Source: CBDDEH01 sp965226865
Lineage (GTDB): Bacteria > Chloroflexota > Dehalococcoidia > Lucifugimonadales > JAGWBF01
Assembly: GCA_965226865.1 (NCBI GenBank)
Contig: CBDDEH010000004.1
Span: 1,860,001 to 1,924,000 of the forward strand
DNA length: 64,000 nt
Reading direction: 5' to 3'
Under the pieces are notes generated by a model that was given only the letters and a program-made list of their open reading frames with translations, made no database searches and was not told the origin of the DNA. Below, piece by piece: positions 62,032 through 64,000 of the stretch (position 1 is the first letter of the stretch; every line of letters starts with the position of its first letter). A program made the position numbers and the translations under genes.

Positions 62032-63459
62032 CTAGGTGTCGAAATACAAGAAGAACTCGTGGGGATGGGGCCTTAGCCTGATTTCATCTACTTCGCGAGT
62101 ACGTTTATATTCCAACCACGTTTCGATCAGATCCTCAGTGAAGACGCCCCCCCTCAGGAGAAACTGATGGTCCTTTTCCAGGGCGTCGAGCACCTCTTCA
62201 AGACTTCCTGGTACCTGCTTGATCCTGGCCGCCTTTCGAGGCGGTAGGGAGTAAAGGTCTACGTCCATAGGGTCCCCAGGGTCTATCTCATTGATGATTC
62301 CGTCGATTCCCGCCATGAGCATAGCCGAGAAAGCCAGATATGGGTTGCAGGAAGGATCTGGTACCCGATACTCGATACGTCTGGCTGCTGGCGCCGAGAA
62401 GTAGGTTGGTATACGTATACAGGCGCTACGGTTGCGTTGTGAATACACGAGGTTAACGGGAGCTTCGAAACCCGGTACGAGCCGCCTATATGAATTGGTG
62501 GTGGGCGCTATGAAGCCCAGGAGAGCCGGTGTATGTTTAAGTAGCCCGCCGATATAGAATCTGCACATCTTACTTAACAGAGCGTAGCCCCTCGCATCGT
62601 AGAAGAGGTTGGTTCCATCCTTCCACAGGCTCTGGTGGGTATGCATGCCGGAGCCGTTGTCCTGAAAGATCGGTTTCGGCATGAACGTAGCCACTTTGCC
62701 ATGGGCTCTAGCCACGTTTTTAACGACATACTTTTGGATCATGACACTATCAGCCATGGTGGTTAGGGTATCGTACCTTAAGTCGATCTCGCCCTGACCG
62801 GCAGTTGCCACTTCATGATGGTGCTTCTCGACTTCTATTCCGAAGTGAATTAGCTTCTCGGTCATCTCCGAGCGCAGGTCCTGCAGAGTATCGAAGGGTG
62901 GTACCGGGAAGTAACCCTCCTTGTGCCTGGGGCGATAAGCCAGATTAGGGCCACCGTCCAAGCTGTTCGGCTGACCGGAATTCCATATACCTTCGTCGGA
63001 ATCTATAAAATAATAACCGCTGTGAGCATTCTGATCGAAGCTTGCCGAATCGAAAACGAAATGCTCCAGTTCAGGGCCCCAATAGCTTATGTCAGCGATT
63101 CCCGTCTCCTTTAGCGCTTCTTCGGCCTTCCGAGCTATGCGCCTGGGGTCGCGAGAGTAAAAATCCCGTGTCACCGGATCCATTACGTTACAAATCACCG
63201 TCAGTGTGGGGACCTCATAGAAGGGGTCCACGTGTGCAGTCGAGGTATCGGGCATAAGGAGCATATCGCTCTCCTCAATGACCTTGAATCCTCTAATACT
63301 CGAACCGTCGAATCCATACCCTTCCTCTATATTCTTCTCCGATAGCTCTGATAACGGAATCGAAAGATGCTGGAAAGTGCCTGGTAGGTCGGTGAATTTC
63401 AAGTCGATAATTTGAATGTCGTTATTGTGACAAAATTTCACTACTTCCTCAGGGGTCAT
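62032..63459 (-). CDS. glnA: Glutamine synthetase, type I-beta-like
   Basis: A 475-residue GSI enzyme with GFDGSSIRGFKVIEESDMLLMPD, KHHHEVATAGQGEIDLRYD, NGSGMHTHQSLWKDG and RRIEYRVPDPSCNPYLAFS. The loop VDLYSLPPRK corresponds to the adenylylation site (NLYDLP) of type I-beta enzymes, so covalent control is plausible. GAGGAGGT precedes the ATG by 9 bases. It is the first large gene of the nitrogen-assimilation cluster and probably the main ammonium-capturing enzyme. Confidence 0.95.
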   Translation of the reverse strand: MTPEEVVKFCHNNDIQIIDLKFTDLPGTFQHLSIPLSELSEKNIEEGYGFDGSSIRGFKVIEESDMLLMPDTSTAHVDPFYEVPTLTVICNVMDPVTRDFYSRDPRRIARKAEEALKETGIADISYWGPELEHFVFDSASFDQNAHSGYYFIDSDEGIWNSGQPNSLDGGPNLAYRPRHKEGYFPVPPFDTLQDLRSEMTEKLIHFGIEVEKHHHEVATAGQGEIDLRYDTLTTMADSVMIQKYVVKNVARAHGKVATFMPKPIFQDNGSGMHTHQSLWKDGTNLFYDARGYALLSKMCRFYIGGLLKHTPALLGFIAPTTNSYRRLVPGFEAPVNLVYSQRNRSACIRIPTYFSAPAARRIEYRVPDPSCNPYLAFSAMLMAGIDGIINEIDPGDPMDVDLYSLPPRKAARIKQVPGSLEEVLDALEKDHQFLLRGGVFTEDLIETWLEYKRTREVDEIRLRPHPHEFFLYFDT

Positions 63460-63747
63460 ATCCGTCTACCTCCTCGTGTTGCTGTCAGCCATTTTGCATC
63501 GGCGAAATTTGGGCAGTTTAGCCGCTGGGGAAGCCCACTTCACACCGAAAAGACGGCCAGGATCACTGGGACCGCTGACCGCGATTCCACCGACCAGCCG
63601 ACTCTGCCTACAAAGACCTTGTCAATTAACGGATTCTGGGTCGAGAGCCAGGCTGGGGTTCTGGTAATCTATTGCCCAGACCCTTATGGGCAGGCAAACC
63701 AAACTATGCCCTGGCTATAGTGTCAGGGCAATATTCTCTCGTATCGA
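63460..63747. other. Leader region of the glnA cluster with small hairpins
   Basis: No gene seen. Two inverted repeats lie near the distal end: TGCCC/GGGCA (63673-63677 with 63688-63692) and TGCCCTG/CAGGGCA (63707-63713 with 63724-63730, spacer 10). Either could end the transcript of the small membrane protein or bind a regulator. TTGACA occurs on the minus strand near 63620-63615 but without a convincing -10 box. Confidence 0.35.
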
Positions 63748-63837
63748 TTAGCGCTGTTTGCGCAAAAACTTTTTTGGTAGGATGACCCAAAGACCGAAGA
63801 GTCCCGCGAAGGCCAAGCCAGCCACCACAACTTCCAT
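63748..63837 (-). CDS. 29-residue single-helix membrane microprotein
   Basis: ATG 63837 lies 10 bases behind GGAGG and opens a 29-codon frame: MEVVVAGLAFAGLFGLWVILP followed by KKFLRKQR and TAA. One membrane helix with a basic tail on the inside is the typical layout of small regulatory membrane proteins. It is 288 bases upstream of the glnA cluster on the same strand. I do not recognise a family; it could also be a chance frame, but composition and ribosome site argue for a gene. Confidence 0.45.
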   Translation of the reverse strand: MEVVVAGLAFAGLFGLWVILPKKFLRKQR

Positions 63838-63958
63838 TAGTATCGAACCTCCATATGAATAAGACCTCTTGAGCTACTCTACAACCTATGTGTTGCACAA
63901 ATTTTTCGAGATTGTTAAATCTATGTTACGTTTTCCGCAACAAAATAGGAGGATTCAG

Positions 63959-63986
63959 CGCTGGTGGCTCGGAATAGCCACCAGCG
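63959..63986. other. Perfect 11-bp hairpin at the right edge
   Basis: CGCTGGTGGCT (63959-63969) and AGCCACCAGCG (63976-63986) pair around a 6-base loop. No T-run follows on either side. AGGAGG lies just before it on the plus strand, so it might belong to the leader of a gene or to a structured RNA beyond the window. Confidence 0.4.
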
Positions 63987-64000
63987 ACAGCGGGAGCATC

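Noticed and set aside
1..64000. CRISPR arrays, rRNA genes, phage genes or an origin of replication
   Set aside because: No regularly spaced repeats, rRNA-like sequence, structural phage genes or DnaA-box cluster were noticed on reading both strands.

Overview
The window looks like a catabolic, accessory-rich stretch of a Chloroflexota genome, most likely of the SAR202/Dehalococcoidia-related lineages. This is inference from gene content: extracytoplasmic solute-binding lipoproteins with Thr/Pro-rich linkers, many amidohydrolases, F420/flavin luciferase-like oxidoreductases, CaiB-type CoA-transferases, acyl-CoA dehydrogenases and MalT-like/BTAD regulators. No rRNA or CRISPR array was seen. One tRNA-Leu(CAA) is present. 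Several promoters fit TTGAC(A/T)-N17/18-TATnnT, so a sigma70-type housekeeping factor is expected.

Layout. 1-9.2 kb: amidohydrolases, a class III aminotransferase, a serine hydrolase, an isochorismatase-like hydrolase, a duplicated ferredoxin-like protein and a D-aminoacylase-like enzyme. 9.3-13.6 kb: an MFS permease, DUF2277, a family 5 solute-binding lipoprotein and a SET-domain protein. 13.7-17.2 kb: a PadR regulator upstream of an RND/MMPL exporter now split over four overlapping frames. 17.3-37.3 kb: a dense degradative region (amidohydrolases, SDRs, LLM oxidoreductases, a metal-ligand-poor M24 hydrolase, a fused CoA-transferase, two acyl-CoA dehydrogenases, a second D-aminoacylase, an amidase, an acyl-CoA ligase) that includes a decayed second copy of the aminotransferase. 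37.5-41.1 kb: tRNA-Leu, a lipoprotein, a 2-hydroxyacid dehydrogenase and a third solute-binding lipoprotein. 41.2-45.4 kb: a large MalT/BTAD regulator followed by a 36-residue secreted-peptide gene and a DUF5317 membrane protein. 45.7-50.2 kb: an insertion-sequence island (two IS110, one IS3) with broken resident genes. 50.5-54.4 kb: an arsenite-methyltransferase-like gene with an in-frame TGA, a HAD phosphatase, a SirB1-like protein and a frameshifted lipoprotein. 54.4-63.8 kb: a nitrogen-assimilation cluster (two glutamine synthetases, then glutamate synthase large and small subunits).

How the parts may work together. The enzymes of 0-41 kb suggest uptake and stepwise breakdown of amide- or acyl-linked organic compounds: lipoproteins bind oligopeptide-like substrates, amidohydrolases and amidases cleave them, and CoA ligase/transferase with acyl-CoA dehydrogenases, SDRs and LLM oxidoreductases process the carbon skeletons. 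The released nitrogen could be captured by the GS/GOGAT cluster.

Two signals stand out. First, the methyltransferase at 50467-51252 carries TGA exactly where the family has a conserved arsenic-binding cysteine, homology continues past it, and a bacterial SECIS-like hairpin starts a few bases downstream: a selenocysteine candidate. Second, the regulator at 41206-44409, the Cys-containing secreted microprotein at 44549-44659, and an 11-bp-phased direct repeat in front of its promoter look like a peptide-signalling or peptide-effector unit.
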